A stretch of DNA of 64,000 bases from CAYQUC01 sp964514215 (GTDB taxonomy: Bacteria > Pseudomonadota > Gammaproteobacteria > UBA6429 > Thiohalophilaceae): the NCBI GenBank assembly GCA_964514215.1, contig CAZEPW010000011.1, positions 1-64,000 of the forward strand. The letters are read 5' to 3'. Numbering within the stretch: position 1 is the first letter of the stretch; each line of letters starts with the position of its first letter. This document shows positions 36,036 through 44,879 of the stretch, one piece after another. A program made the translations under genes and the position numbers. Below the pieces are notes generated by a model. The model worked only from the letters and a program-made list of their open reading frames with translations, did not search any database and was not told the origin of the DNA.

Positions 36036-37021
36036 ATCAAAAACAAAGCCACCTCGTCTAAAACAGCATTATATTTTGCTGCATTTTTTAAACCAGCGAG
36101 CCTAAGTTTTTCAATGTTTTCTATAGAGCCATTATCCAATGCCGTATCAGCATCATAAAGACTGGGTTGAATACGGTAAAACTTGGCATTATCAACAGTT
36201 GATACTATTTTATCCATATGATAATCAATCATTTGAGGCCCACCGCCTAACGCAATATCCAATAATGGTTTAGTCCAACTAAGTAACCCCCAGTTTTTAG
36301 CGTTATTAAACGAGTAAGGCTGTAATTCCATGCCAGTGCCAAGCGATAATATCATCAAATCTTTAATGCCAGATACACCTTCAAACTTTACCGCTTCTGA
36401 ATAGGCACATAAAGTAGGATTATTGGCAACCACACCACCATCGATTAAATCCAACTGTTTTTGATTAGAGCCAATTGATTTTACTTGAATTGATTTAAAA
36501 AATGTTGGTGCAGCAGAACTAGCCCTCAGTAAATCCTTAACGTAAAAATCTTCATTTTTTAACAAAGCATCGTGTTGCGCGAATATAATGGGTTTTCGCT
36601 GATTAATATCATAAGACAGTAAACACGTAGCTTTCGTTAATTCACTTAATTTTGTTTCACCAAAGGCATTATTAAGAACGTCTTCTAATTTTTTTTCAGA
36701 TATTTTTTCACCTAAAATTGACCATAACGTACGTAAATTACGAAAAAAGCTGACATTAAAAATAGCAGTGCCATGCTGTAAATAAAACCTAACAGCATCT
36801 TTAGCCGAAAATTTTAATTGGCCATTTTTATCAGGACAAATATATGCCGAGGCCAAAATCGCCCCAGTACTGGTTCCTGCAACCAAATCAAAGTAGTCTC
36901 CCAAACGAGCGTTAGAATTGCCCGATAATTTTTGCAGCTTATCTTCAAGCGCTACTAAGATTTGCCCCGGAAGAATACCACGGATTCCACCACCATCTAG
37001 CGATAAAATTTTAAACGACAT
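36026..37021 (-). CDS. patatin-like phospholipase
   Basis: A 331-residue lipid acyl hydrolase of the patatin family. The Ser-Asp dyad is intact: oxyanion motif LDGGGIRGILPG at the N-terminus, GTSTG with Ser51, and DGGVVANNP with Asp194. There is no signal peptide, so it is probably cytosolic or membrane-peripheral and acts on phospholipids or acylglycerols. Its ATG overlaps the HIT gene stop (TAATG), so it is translated in coupling with it. Last gene of a cytochrome-msrA-HIT-patatin operon. Confidence 0.92.
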   Translation of the reverse strand: MSFKILSLDGGGIRGILPGQILVALEDKLQKLSGNSNARLGDYFDLVAGTSTGAILASAYICPDKNGQLKFSAKDAVRFYLQHGTAIFNVSFFRNLRTLWSILGEKISEKKLEDVLNNAFGETKLSELTKATCLLSYDINQRKPIIFAQHDALLKNEDFYVKDLLRASSAAPTFFKSIQVKSIGSNQKQLDLIDGGVVANNPTLCAYSEAVKFEGVSGIKDLMILSLGTGMELQPYSFNNAKNWGLLSWTKPLLDIALGGGPQMIDYHMDKIVSTVDNAKFYRIQPSLYDADTALDNGSIENIEKLRLAGLKNAAKYNAVLDEVALFLIND

Positions 37022-37467
37022 TAACCTGCCTTTTTGTTGTTATTTAAAATTAGTGAAAATACAGAACCCAGTTGTGTCGTTAACAGATTTTTAATTTCAT
37101 TGATACGTAACTCAGTATAAGCTTGCTTTTCTGTAGTACCCCAAACCACATTAGGCCAACAATAGTCAGATGCAGCTCGCCCCACTATATGGATGTGTAA
37201 CTGCTTAACTACATTACCAATAGTGGCAATATTTAATTTAGAGACTTCAAAATTATTTTTAACAAACAAACCTAAACGGTTTAGTGCATCTAATAATTGA
37301 TGTTGATCATAAGTAACTAAGTCGATAATTTCTGTTTCAGTGGTTTTTGGGACGATAATAAACCATGGTAAAAGCGCATTATCCATCAAGAGTAATAGAC
37401 TACTATTTATTTCACCTAGGGTGATACAGTCATTATCAAGCCGTGAATCAAGTTCAAATGTTTTCAT
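37021..37467 (-). CDS. HIT-domain nucleotide hydrolase-like protein
   Basis: A 148-residue protein of the histidine triad family. The motif is QLHIHIVGR near residue 90: the first His of HxHxHxx is replaced by Gln, as in several proteobacterial HIT proteins. The region from the active site to WPNVVWG is typical. Function is probably hydrolysis of dinucleotides or of AMP-linked substrates. It lies 3 bp downstream of msrA and shares its stop with the patatin start, so it belongs to that operon. Confidence 0.85.
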   Translation of the reverse strand: MKTFELDSRLDNDCITLGEINSSLLLLMDNALLPWFIIVPKTTETEIIDLVTYDQHQLLDALNRLGLFVKNNFEVSKLNIATIGNVVKQLHIHIVGRAASDYCWPNVVWGTTEKQAYTELRINEIKNLLTTQLGSVFSLILNNNKKAG

Positions 37468-37470
37468 AAA

Positions 37471-38061
37471 TCAATGCGTAACCCTTTTGCCCCAAATTTC
37501 TTTAAGTCTTTTATCTCGGCCACAATTCCAACGGTAAAAATTATAACGAACAGAATTATTTTTATAATAGTCTTGATGATAACTTTCTGCACCTTTAATT
37601 GGATAGAAAATCGAAGCTTGCAACACCGGCGTAATTACTTTTTGATTTGGAAATTGATCCACTACCTTTAGCCGTGATTTATCAGCCAATAATTTTTGCG
37701 ATTCATCGGCAACAAAAATAGCACTTAAATAACTTGAGCCTTTATCACAAAATTGACCACGAGCATCAAATGGATCAATATTTACCCAAAAATAGTCCAA
37801 TAATTCTTGATAGTTGATAATAGTAGCATCATAAGAAACTTCTACAGCTTCATAATGACCTTGATGATTCCCAGAATATGTTGGGTCTTTAATTTCCCCT
37901 CCAGTAAACCCTGAAATAACAGATGAGACACCTTTTAGTTTTTCAAAATCAGATTCCATACACCAAAAACAGCCACCAGCAAAAACAGCTTTATCTGCAA
38001 AAGCAGTATTAACAAAAGACAATAATCCGACAAGAAAGATAAAGGTAATTTCATTCCTCAC
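37471..38061 (-). CDS. msrA: secreted peptide methionine sulfoxide reductase MsrA
   Basis: Reduces methionine-S-sulfoxide in proteins. The N-terminal signal sequence (MRNEITFIFLVGLLSFVNTAFADK) predicts export to the periplasm. The active site is AGGCFWCMESDF, with catalytic Cys31, followed by GVSSVISGFTGGEIKDPTYSG and GHYEAVEVSYD. The resolving residue in the C-terminal tail is NCGRDKRLKEIWG (Cys in NCGRD). It is one of two MsrA genes in the window. Next to the dihaem cytochrome c gene it may form a periplasmic redox unit (inference). Confidence 0.92.
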   Translation of the reverse strand: MRNEITFIFLVGLLSFVNTAFADKAVFAGGCFWCMESDFEKLKGVSSVISGFTGGEIKDPTYSGNHQGHYEAVEVSYDATIINYQELLDYFWVNIDPFDARGQFCDKGSSYLSAIFVADESQKLLADKSRLKVVDQFPNQKVITPVLQASIFYPIKGAESYHQDYYKNNSVRYNFYRWNCGRDKRLKEIWGKRVTH

Positions 38062-38085
38062 ATTATTTCCCTCATTAATGATATT

Positions 38086-38850
38086 TTATTTCGTTGATAA
38101 TGTTCGAGTAAATGTAACGATGTCAATTTGATCTTGTATATTCAATAACCTTAAAGAAATCATAGCAGCATTAGGTTGGCCATTTCTAATTTTATGGAGA
38201 ACTTCCCACGGGTTTTTATTTGCGACAGTACCAATGTATTCTGGGATTTTTTTGCCCTTATGAAAATCAATCATTTTGCCATCATAACCATGACAAACTG
38301 CACATATTGTTTGAAAAAATTGAGCTCCCCGTTGAGCACTTCCCTTAACTTCCTTACTATTTACATCAATATATTTACTCATATTTAATTGACCACGGCT
38401 AACAAATAAAGCCAAATTTTCGAGCCCGCTATCGTTAATCATTGTTCTTGAATAACCATGAGTTTTATTGCGAATAATTTTCTTTATGATAGCCACAGGC
38501 TGGCCGGACATATCCCTTATGCCTTTGACACCAGAAAAATGGGAACCGTTTTTATAAGCCCCGTTCCGTCCAGTATAATCCCAGCCATGACATTCTTTAC
38601 AACGCCAAGTTGTTGCCCCTTGTTTTTTACCCGCAGCAGGATAACTCGGATGTGTAATATCCGGGCTAGCAACATTTAATGCTTTAGACCAATTATCATA
38701 AATCTTGCCCCCCTGACTTAACTTCCAAGCATCCGTTGGATTATCCAGAGCAATTGCATCTTGTTTTATTAATATAAAACTAGTAAAAATTAATCCTGTT
38801 GATAAAATACCACTATAAATCGATTTAGAGCTTAAAAACATATTCTTCAT
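38086..38850 (-). CDS. dihaem c-type cytochrome
   Basis: A 254-residue periplasmic cytochrome with two haem-binding motifs: CKECH (Cys84-His88) and CAVCH (Cys183-His187). The N-terminus (residues 1-35) is a signal or membrane anchor. Segments WDYTGRNGAYKNGSHFSGVKGIRDMSG and AQFFQTICAVCHGYDGK resemble class-I-type dihaem proteins that feed electrons from sulfur compounds or nitrite. I cannot name an exact subfamily. It is first in the operon with msrA, HIT and patatin genes, 24 bp upstream of msrA. Confidence 0.87.
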   Translation of the reverse strand: MKNMFLSSKSIYSGILSTGLIFTSFILIKQDAIALDNPTDAWKLSQGGKIYDNWSKALNVASPDITHPSYPAAGKKQGATTWRCKECHGWDYTGRNGAYKNGSHFSGVKGIRDMSGQPVAIIKKIIRNKTHGYSRTMINDSGLENLALFVSRGQLNMSKYIDVNSKEVKGSAQRGAQFFQTICAVCHGYDGKMIDFHKGKKIPEYIGTVANKNPWEVLHKIRNGQPNAAMISLRLLNIQDQIDIVTFTRTLSTK

Positions 38851-39025
38851 TTCAATACCATAGACTAAATAAATGACTTTATAATTATAAATTTACCTGT
38901 ATATACACAAAGGAAGCATGTGTTAAGCCAGTATACTATATAAGCGGCTATAAAATAACATCATTCGGTTGATTCAAACCAGTATCAATTTAAATATTAA
39001 TCGTAGTGCGTCCATTCAAATTAAA

Positions 39026-40294
39026 CTACATTGGTTTACATTTAATTTTAAAATCGACATGATAATGTTCATCATGACGAACCCAGGATTTTTTATTAGG
39101 GATTAATATATTTTTTTTGATATAGCGTCCATAACGACTCGCATACAATTTTTGTTGAAGTTCAGGCGCAAATAAAACCCGCCATACAGTAATACCATTA
39201 TTTAATGCCGCCTTATTTAACGCAACCAAATGTGCTCCTAACGCATCAAAATCGATTTGATGTGTGCCATTTTTGCCATTACGGTCAAAATCAACATCAT
39301 AACCATAACGATTAAACGCATTCGTTGTAAAATATGCTGACTTTTTATTATTGTTAAATACAGGCACCATAAAATCAATCGACAGACCATTTTGATGCGT
39401 TTTATGTGGTTTAAATAACCCACCACTTTCAAATCCCGATTCAGCATACTTATAAATATAGTCAGGATGAATTTCTACTAGCTTATCATAAGATTCAATT
39501 ACAACATTTTTGACTGTGCTATGCACATAAGTTCTACCGAGTAATTTAGGAATATAACCATACGACGTAAAATTCTTGCCCTCACTCGGCAATTTAACAC
39601 CGTTGTCGAGTCGACCATTTTTAGTTGAACCATAGCAAGTACTACTATGAGGTTTTGCGTTACTCAATCGCAACGTAAAACTCATGCTCAAAATAATAAA
39701 TAAACCAATAACAATTAATAAACTTGCTGAAAAAATATTAAATGCTTTTAATATTTTACTATTTTTTATTATTTTATGCGCACGGTGCGCAGCAAAAACA
39801 TAACACAGTTTTGCTCCACCAACAGCAATAAAAGTAATAACGATAATAATACTAACATCACGATATGAAACAGAAAATAGCTCAACGAACGTAGGAAAAA
39901 AACCTAAATAAAATAATATTGCTTTTTGATCACTTAATGTAATAATTAATCCAGCTAAAAAGCTCGACAATAACGATGATTTAGAAGTTTCACTTTGAAT
40001 CGTAGTTTTAAGTTGCGAACGCCACAAACTGAGAGCTAAAAATATTAAATAGGCTCCACCTAGAAACTGTATTATAAAAAAATACTGCCCCAAACTGGCA
40101 GCTAAGATAGACAGGCCAAAGATGGCTATCAAAATATATGTGATATCACCAAGCACAATTCCCAGACTAACGAATAATCCATGGCCATAACCATGAGTTA
40201 ACGTTCGAGTTAAAACCGTCATCGAGCTAATGCTGGGTAATAATGCCCCAATAAACATCACACTAAAAAGAACGGTGAGGCTATAGCTCGTCAT
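39026..40294 (-). CDS. fusion of a LysE/RhtB-type exporter and an M74 (MepA-like) murein endopeptidase
   Basis: A single 422-residue reading frame with two parts. Residues 1-205 follow the LysE/RhtB exporter plan, with six membrane segments and the motif FVSLGIVLGDITYI; the usual PGPD near the N-terminus is changed (LLPSISS). Residues about 215-422 match penicillin-insensitive murein endopeptidase: GVKLPSEGKNF, then HKTHQNGLSIDF (His300, Asp307) and RHDEHYHVDF (His410, His412), the zinc-binding set of MepA. The last membrane helix probably places the peptidase in the periplasm. I know of no standard fusion like this. The 4-bp overlap with the AraC gene argues that one promoter controls both. 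Confidence 0.82.
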   Translation of the reverse strand: MTSYSLTVLFSVMFIGALLPSISSMTVLTRTLTHGYGHGLFVSLGIVLGDITYILIAIFGLSILAASLGQYFFIIQFLGGAYLIFLALSLWRSQLKTTIQSETSKSSLLSSFLAGLIITLSDQKAILFYLGFFPTFVELFSVSYRDVSIIIVITFIAVGGAKLCYVFAAHRAHKIIKNSKILKAFNIFSASLLIVIGLFIILSMSFTLRLSNAKPHSSTCYGSTKNGRLDNGVKLPSEGKNFTSYGYIPKLLGRTYVHSTVKNVVIESYDKLVEIHPDYIYKYAESGFESGGLFKPHKTHQNGLSIDFMVPVFNNNKKSAYFTTNAFNRYGYDVDFDRNGKNGTHQIDFDALGAHLVALNKAALNNGITVWRVLFAPELQQKLYASRYGRYIKKNILIPNKKSWVRHDEHYHVDFKIKCKPM

Positions 40295-41160
40295 TCAATT
40301 GGTATCGCATAATACATAACTGATTTATCTGATTTTGGATGGTAGTCATTATCATAGATTTCCAAATCAGGAGCACCCGAATGACGTTTACCAGAATTAA
40401 GCAGCCAACTCGAATATACGTAGTTTACCGTATTATCAATATATTTAACTTCACCATAATGGCTAAAGCAAGCATAATTCGACAACGCAATATCAATCAC
40501 AACCATACCAACAGGTAAGTGATCTATTGCATTAACCTCAATAGCGACATAATAATTCAATTGCTCAGTATTATCACTGATTTGTTGTACAACACCATAG
40601 CATTTACCCGCTACGGTATTTTTAATTTCACTCATACGTTGTAAAAAATCATCCCAAAGAGCAGGAAGTTTGCTTCCGATATTATTTTTCTCAGAATCAA
40701 CGCTATAAAAACATGTTTTTAAACCAACGAGTCGCATTGGTTTTTGAGAGATAATTTCCGGCTCCAAAGAAATATTTTGATTTATATGTTTTAAATAGTC
40801 TGAATCAAATTCAACTTTTTTTAAAAATAAACTCTTATCCGCTAATTTTCTATATTCATTTGGTGTTAAATTAAAAGATGCTTTAAAAGCACGAGTATAA
40901 CTCTCTTGAGACTCATAACCGGCAGAAACAGCGATATCAATAATCCTAAGCTTCGTTGAAAGTAATTTATCTAAGGAATTAGCCAATCGTCTTGAACGAA
41001 TATACGTTTTCAGCGTTTCATTTGTTAACGCCTTAAAAATTCGCTGAAAATGCCATTGACTAAGCCCAGCGTGTTTTGCTACCTGACATAATGATATATC
41101 AACATCTAAATTTAATTCAATGTAATTTATTCCTATTTGAACATTTTTTAAATAATCCAC
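40291..41160 (-). CDS. AraC-family regulator with GyrI-like effector domain
   Basis: A 289-residue transcription regulator. Residues about 1-110 are an AraC-type double HTH: ISLCQVAKHAGLSQWHFQRIFKALTNETLKTYIRSRRLANSL and IIDIAVSAGYESQESYTRAFKASFNLTPNEYRK. The C-terminal half (about 125-289) resembles the GyrI/SbmC ligand-binding fold (EIISQKPMRLVGLKTCF, GMVVIDIALSNYACFSHYGEV). The domain order matches Rob-type stress regulators. Its 3' end overlaps the LysE-peptidase fusion start by 4 bp, so it probably controls that gene. Confidence 0.9.
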   Translation of the reverse strand: MDYLKNVQIGINYIELNLDVDISLCQVAKHAGLSQWHFQRIFKALTNETLKTYIRSRRLANSLDKLLSTKLRIIDIAVSAGYESQESYTRAFKASFNLTPNEYRKLADKSLFLKKVEFDSDYLKHINQNISLEPEIISQKPMRLVGLKTCFYSVDSEKNNIGSKLPALWDDFLQRMSEIKNTVAGKCYGVVQQISDNTEQLNYYVAIEVNAIDHLPVGMVVIDIALSNYACFSHYGEVKYIDNTVNYVYSSWLLNSGKRHSGAPDLEIYDNDYHPKSDKSVMYYAIPIE

Positions 41161-41188
41161 TACAATCTAAATCCATGATATTGATACA

Positions 41189-41545
41189 TTATGGCGTATC
41201 AAAAAAACCAATCATTTGTTTTAATTTTCCTTCATTATTATACTCGCCATAACTAATACCTTCACCAATAACATCATTATCCGCATTTTTCATATACCAG
41301 CGTGCGATACTCTGATTATTGTGAGCCAAAAAATAAAATGTTTCAAAATATCCGTCTGGAATTTGTTTGTGAAAATCTAACATATATTCCACTAGAGCAT
41401 CCCAGCCCTGAGTTTTAACAAGCGGATCATTATAAACACACTCTTCATCCAAACAAGACTCAAAAATTACACGCTTGCCATCTGACGTTTTAGATTGCCA
41501 CGATGATGTATAGCTTTCCCAAGTAGCTTCAAATTTATTAGTCAT
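41189..41545 (-). CDS. SnoaL/NTF2-like protein
   Basis: A 118-residue protein of the NTF2-like superfamily: FEATWESYTSSWQSKTSDGKRVIFESCLDEECVYNDPLVKTQGWDALVEYM, then FYFLAHNNQSIARWYMKNADNDVIGEGISYGEYNNEGKLKQMIGFF. The fold is common in small enzymes and ligand-binding proteins. No catalytic set allows a function. It starts upstream of the AraC gene (28 bp) on the same strand and may be cotranscribed. Confidence 0.78.
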   Translation of the reverse strand: MTNKFEATWESYTSSWQSKTSDGKRVIFESCLDEECVYNDPLVKTQGWDALVEYMLDFHKQIPDGYFETFYFLAHNNQSIARWYMKNADNDVIGEGISYGEYNNEGKLKQMIGFFDTP

Positions 41546-41624
41546 ATTAGTTTCCTGTTTTATAATAACAAGAAAGCAGTATATATTTAGTAATTTTATA
41601 GTTTTGATATTTTGTGCTATTAGA

Positions 41625-42452
41625 TTATTTTAATCCAGCAGTTTCCCAAGCATGGATTGCATGCATTCGTTCTAATCCCCAATGATAACCACCTAATTTT
41701 CCACTTTGCTGTATAACCCGATGACATGGAATAATAAATGCTGCTGGATTTGCAGCAATTGCCGTTCCAACAGCTCTAGCAGCAGCAGGTCGGCCTATTG
41801 CTGTTGCTACTTGCGAATAACTCACAACGTTACCAGACGGAATGCATAATAAAGCCTTCCAGACTGATATTTGAAAGTTCGTGCCAATGACAGATAATGA
41901 CAAAGGTCGATTCAGTTCTGTATCACGACTAAATATTTTTGTGATTATCCCTAATGTACCTTTGTTATTTTCATGAAAGTTGGCATCAGGCCAGTTTTGT
42001 TTTAATGTTGCTAGATGGTCGTCAATATTAGAAAAATCTAAAAAACATAACTTACAAACCCCCCGTGGAGTAACAGCAATAAATATTTTTCCAAATGGAC
42101 TTTCATGTTCTGCATAATCGATTTTTAAATTTGCACCGTGGTGTTGATAATCTCCTGGTGTCATTGCTTCTAGTTTTACAAAATGATCATATAAACGTGA
42201 TCCACTACTAAGCCCTAAACAATCCGCCACATCTAAAAGCGATCTTGATTCGTGTAATAATTGCTTTGCCCGTTCAACAGTTAAAATTTGCAAATATTTT
42301 TTTGGTGTAACACCAACCCATTGGCTAAACAAGCGTTGGAAATGAAATGGACTCAAGTTAAGATGTTGCGCAATATCGCCTAAACTAGGCTGCATATGCA
42401 CACTTGAGGTAATGAATTTGATTGCTTTTATAATACGGTCGTAATCAGACAT
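41625..42452 (-). CDS. AraC-domain methylated-DNA-[protein]-cysteine methyltransferase (Ada-like)
   Basis: A 275-residue protein that joins an AraC-type HTH (about 1-105; LGDIAQHLNLSPFHFQRLFSQWVGVTPKKYLQ) to an Ogt-type O6-alkylguanine transferase (about 115-275). The acceptor cysteine is in IPCHRVIQQSGKLGGY (Cys243), and the helix-turn-helix loop SGNVVSYSQVATAIGRPAAARAVG is complete. The N-terminal methylphosphotriester (C4) domain of true Ada is missing. It therefore repairs O6-methylguanine and may activate its own gene. Monocistronic. Confidence 0.92.
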   Translation of the reverse strand: MSDYDRIIKAIKFITSSVHMQPSLGDIAQHLNLSPFHFQRLFSQWVGVTPKKYLQILTVERAKQLLHESRSLLDVADCLGLSSGSRLYDHFVKLEAMTPGDYQHHGANLKIDYAEHESPFGKIFIAVTPRGVCKLCFLDFSNIDDHLATLKQNWPDANFHENNKGTLGIITKIFSRDTELNRPLSLSVIGTNFQISVWKALLCIPSGNVVSYSQVATAIGRPAAARAVGTAIAANPAAFIIPCHRVIQQSGKLGGYHWGLERMHAIHAWETAGLK

Positions 42453-42566
42453 TTTCGTATAACCTTTCCATTAACAATCGCTTAAATTTTACTATTTTTA
42501 ATAGTATGAAGGAGTTAATGATAAAATTCGAACCGTTTCTTGCTATTGTAAATAACACCTAAAAAA

Positions 42567-42989
42567 TTAACCCAAATTACTTATAATGAGTATCAAAATG
42601 GCAATGATAACGGCAATAATGACATACTGCCAAGCTATCGCAACCAAGCCAAGTGAAATAACAACCCCAGACATTCGAATGTGTTCTTTATTCAGCCACG
42701 ATATGATGCCAAAAATAATCGCTAATAATCCAAGCGCCATGTATATTATCTGTATCATGTCGTGTGTGTCATTCGCTACACGTTCAAGAACATCCGGCTG
42801 TTGTTGACCTAAAACTTTACGTTTAATGAGCGACTTACCTGCTTTTATTGCTAAGAACTTGAGGCTATCATCATTCGCCGGTTTAAATGCGGCTCTTAAA
42901 TCACCTTGAAACACTGCCGTTGTCAGTGCCAGAAGACCAATAATTAAACCGATTACACCAAAATATTTAATTCCCTTTTTATCTGACAT
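42567..42989 (-). CDS. hypothetical membrane protein
   Basis: A 140-residue protein with about four membrane segments (YFGVIGLIIGLLALTTAVFQ, IQIIYMALGLLAIIFGIISWL, MSGVVISLGLVAIAWQYVIIAV, and the C-terminus IAILILIISNLG) and a charged loop between them (residues about 35-70). No family is recognised. It lies between the alkyltransferase gene and the YCII gene on the same strand, with gaps of 114 and 74 bp. Confidence 0.62.
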   Translation of the reverse strand: MSDKKGIKYFGVIGLIIGLLALTTAVFQGDLRAAFKPANDDSLKFLAIKAGKSLIKRKVLGQQQPDVLERVANDTHDMIQIIYMALGLLAIIFGIISWLNKEHIRMSGVVISLGLVAIAWQYVIIAVIIAILILIISNLG

Positions 42990-43063
42990 AATTATTATTT
43001 TTCCAATACAGTTTAAATCACCCCAAAACCAGAATGACAGTTTAATTAAATTTTGACATATTT

Positions 43064-43381
43064 TCAGTTAGGCATTTGCATTAATTCTGACACTTCAAGT
43101 GAACCACCTATCTCAAGAAATGGGCAAGATTTGGCTACAGCTAATGCTTCATCCATAGAATTCGCAGCAATAATAGTGTACCCCGACATTGTCGTTTTAC
43201 CACTTTCACTAACAGTACCATCAGAATTAACCGTATGAGTATTCATTAACGGATTAGCAGGACTAATTACAAAGTCGCCTAAAGAAGCTATCCATTCCAT
43301 ATATTTAGCTTTATGTTGCTTACCTTCCTCCGGTGTTGTTGGTGGATTTCCGCCTAAATAAACAATTACATATTGTGACAT
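43064..43381 (-). CDS. YCII-related domain protein
   Basis: A 105-residue protein of the YCII-like ferredoxin-fold family: YVIVYLGGNPPTTPEEGKQHKAKYMEWIASLGDFVISPANPL, then MSGYTIIAANSMDEALAVAKSCPFLEIGGSLEVSELM. The His and Asp expected at the YCII site are only partly kept (the conserved H in KQHKAKY). Proteins of this kind bind small ligands or act as enzymes of unknown specificity. A good AGGAG-like site (AAGGAGAA) precedes ATG 43381. Confidence 0.82.
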   Translation of the reverse strand: MSQYVIVYLGGNPPTTPEEGKQHKAKYMEWIASLGDFVISPANPLMNTHTVNSDGTVSESGKTTMSGYTIIAANSMDEALAVAKSCPFLEIGGSLEVSELMQMPN

Positions 43382-43441
43382 CTAAAGTTCTCCTTTTATA
43401 TTGTATTGCCATTAGTTACTAAATTTTTTACATCGCGTATT

Positions 43442-43570
43442 TTATGATTCGATTGATAAAGAATTTAAATATTTTTCAGACATAAAATTTTGATAAGCGA
43501 TACCCCAAGCTTTTATCTGCATTTGAACGATTTTAGCTGAATCAGCTTTAGTTGCTATTCTGGTAGTCAT
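43442..43570 (-). pseudogene. truncated N-terminal remnant of a GNAT acetyltransferase
   Basis: A 42-codon frame reading MTTRIATKADSAKIVQMQIK, then AWGIAYQNFMSEKYLNSLSIES and a stop. It matches the start of a GNAT N-acetyltransferase (typically RxATxxDAxxIxxxxxxAWxxAYxxxxxxxYLxSLS), but the acetyl-CoA-binding part is entirely missing. The rest of the 430-bp gap between YCII and modC holds nothing recognisable. It looks like a decayed gene rather than a real 42-residue protein. Confidence 0.7.
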
Positions 43571-43811
43571 TAGCTTACATAAAAATGCCGCCAATTGTTT
43601 CTATTATGAAAATATAAGCAAATTTTTTGCTTTACACCACCATTAGTATTCACTACAAAATCTATAATACTAGATGATATTAATAAAACTATACTGAATA
43701 ATATTAAATCTTTCATTTAGTATTTTTGTAACGTTAATCCTAATAGTTAATTAATCTTATCTTTTTTAATAAATTACTATTTCAGGTTTTACAATTAAAT
43801 GATTATTGCCT

Positions 43812-44879
43812 TCATGTTAGCAACGCAACACTTTTTATTTGCGCATAAACCCTATCCCCGACTTTCAAATCAAGTTGTTGTGCTGATTTTTGAGTAATTC
43901 GAGACAATATTGGGACTGATTCTGCCATCAACCGAACAGTCATCTGAGTATCCCCTTCTTGAACAAGCTGCTCTACAGTAACGGGGAAAATATTTAATAT
44001 GCTGGTTTGTTGTTGTCGAACCAGAGTGATACTGACATCACGAGCGAGTACTTGCAAACGTACCTTACTACCAATAACTAATGATTTAATCGCAACATTA
44101 AAACGTCCACCGGAAAAATCAAGCCAACTTAACCCAAAGGTTTCGTCATGGCCTGCCACCGTAGCTTCAATGATTGTTTCGGCATTTGCTGCATGTGCAA
44201 GTGAATATTCAAGGTTTGAGAATAGTTCGGTTACTTTTCCTGTTGCTTTAATTCGACCATTATCTAACAACAATAAGTGATCCGCTAGACGTGCAACCTC
44301 ATCGCGTGAGTGACTCACATATATCATAGGAATTCCAAGATCATAATGCACTGATTTTAAATAAGGTAAGATTTCTTTTTTTCGCTGATTATCCAATGCT
44401 GCCAACGGTTCATCTAATAGTAACAATGTTGGACTCGCAGCCAAAGCCCGAGCAATTGCAACTCGTTGCTGTTCTCCCCCTGAAAGCTGCGATGGTCTGC
44501 GTGCTAACAATGGCTCAATGTCCAAAAGACTAATCACTTGTTCGAGTGATGTCTTTTGCTTTGCACCTTTTAGTCTTTTATGACCATATTCAATATTATG
44601 CAACACGTTAAGGTGCGCGAACAAACTGGCTTCCTGAAAAACATAACCAATTGAACGTTGATGAGGAGCAAGAAATTGTTTTTTATCTTGCCAAATTTGA
44701 TCCGCAACTCGTATATAACCACCTTTACTATACTCTAAACCCGCTATTGCACGTAATAATGTTGTCTTACCACAACCAGATGGACCAAATATTGCTGTAA
44801 CACCATCACATGCAATAGTAAAATCAACATCTAAAGAAAAATCACCCCGTTCAATTAAAAAACATGCTTCAATTTTCAT
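43812..44879 (-). CDS. modC: molybdate ABC transporter ATP-binding protein
   Basis: ATPase of the molybdate importer, 355 residues. Walker A is FGPSGCGKTTLLR (about residues 31-43), the Q-loop region is GYVFQEASLFAHLNVLHNIEYG, the signature is LSGGEQQRVAIARAL, and Walker B is LLLLDEPLAALD. The C-terminal region (about 285-355) is the molybdate-binding TOBE/Mop domain (RLQVLARDVSITLVRQQQTSILNIFPVTV). It overlaps modB by 4 bp (ATGA) and is the last gene of the LysR-modA-modB-modC unit. Confidence 0.94.
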   Translation of the reverse strand: MKIEACFLIERGDFSLDVDFTIACDGVTAIFGPSGCGKTTLLRAIAGLEYSKGGYIRVADQIWQDKKQFLAPHQRSIGYVFQEASLFAHLNVLHNIEYGHKRLKGAKQKTSLEQVISLLDIEPLLARRPSQLSGGEQQRVAIARALAASPTLLLLDEPLAALDNQRKKEILPYLKSVHYDLGIPMIYVSHSRDEVARLADHLLLLDNGRIKATGKVTELFSNLEYSLAHAANAETIIEATVAGHDETFGLSWLDFSGGRFNVAIKSLVIGSKVRLQVLARDVSITLVRQQQTSILNIFPVTVEQLVQEGDTQMTVRLMAESVPILSRITQKSAQQLDLKVGDRVYAQIKSVALLT

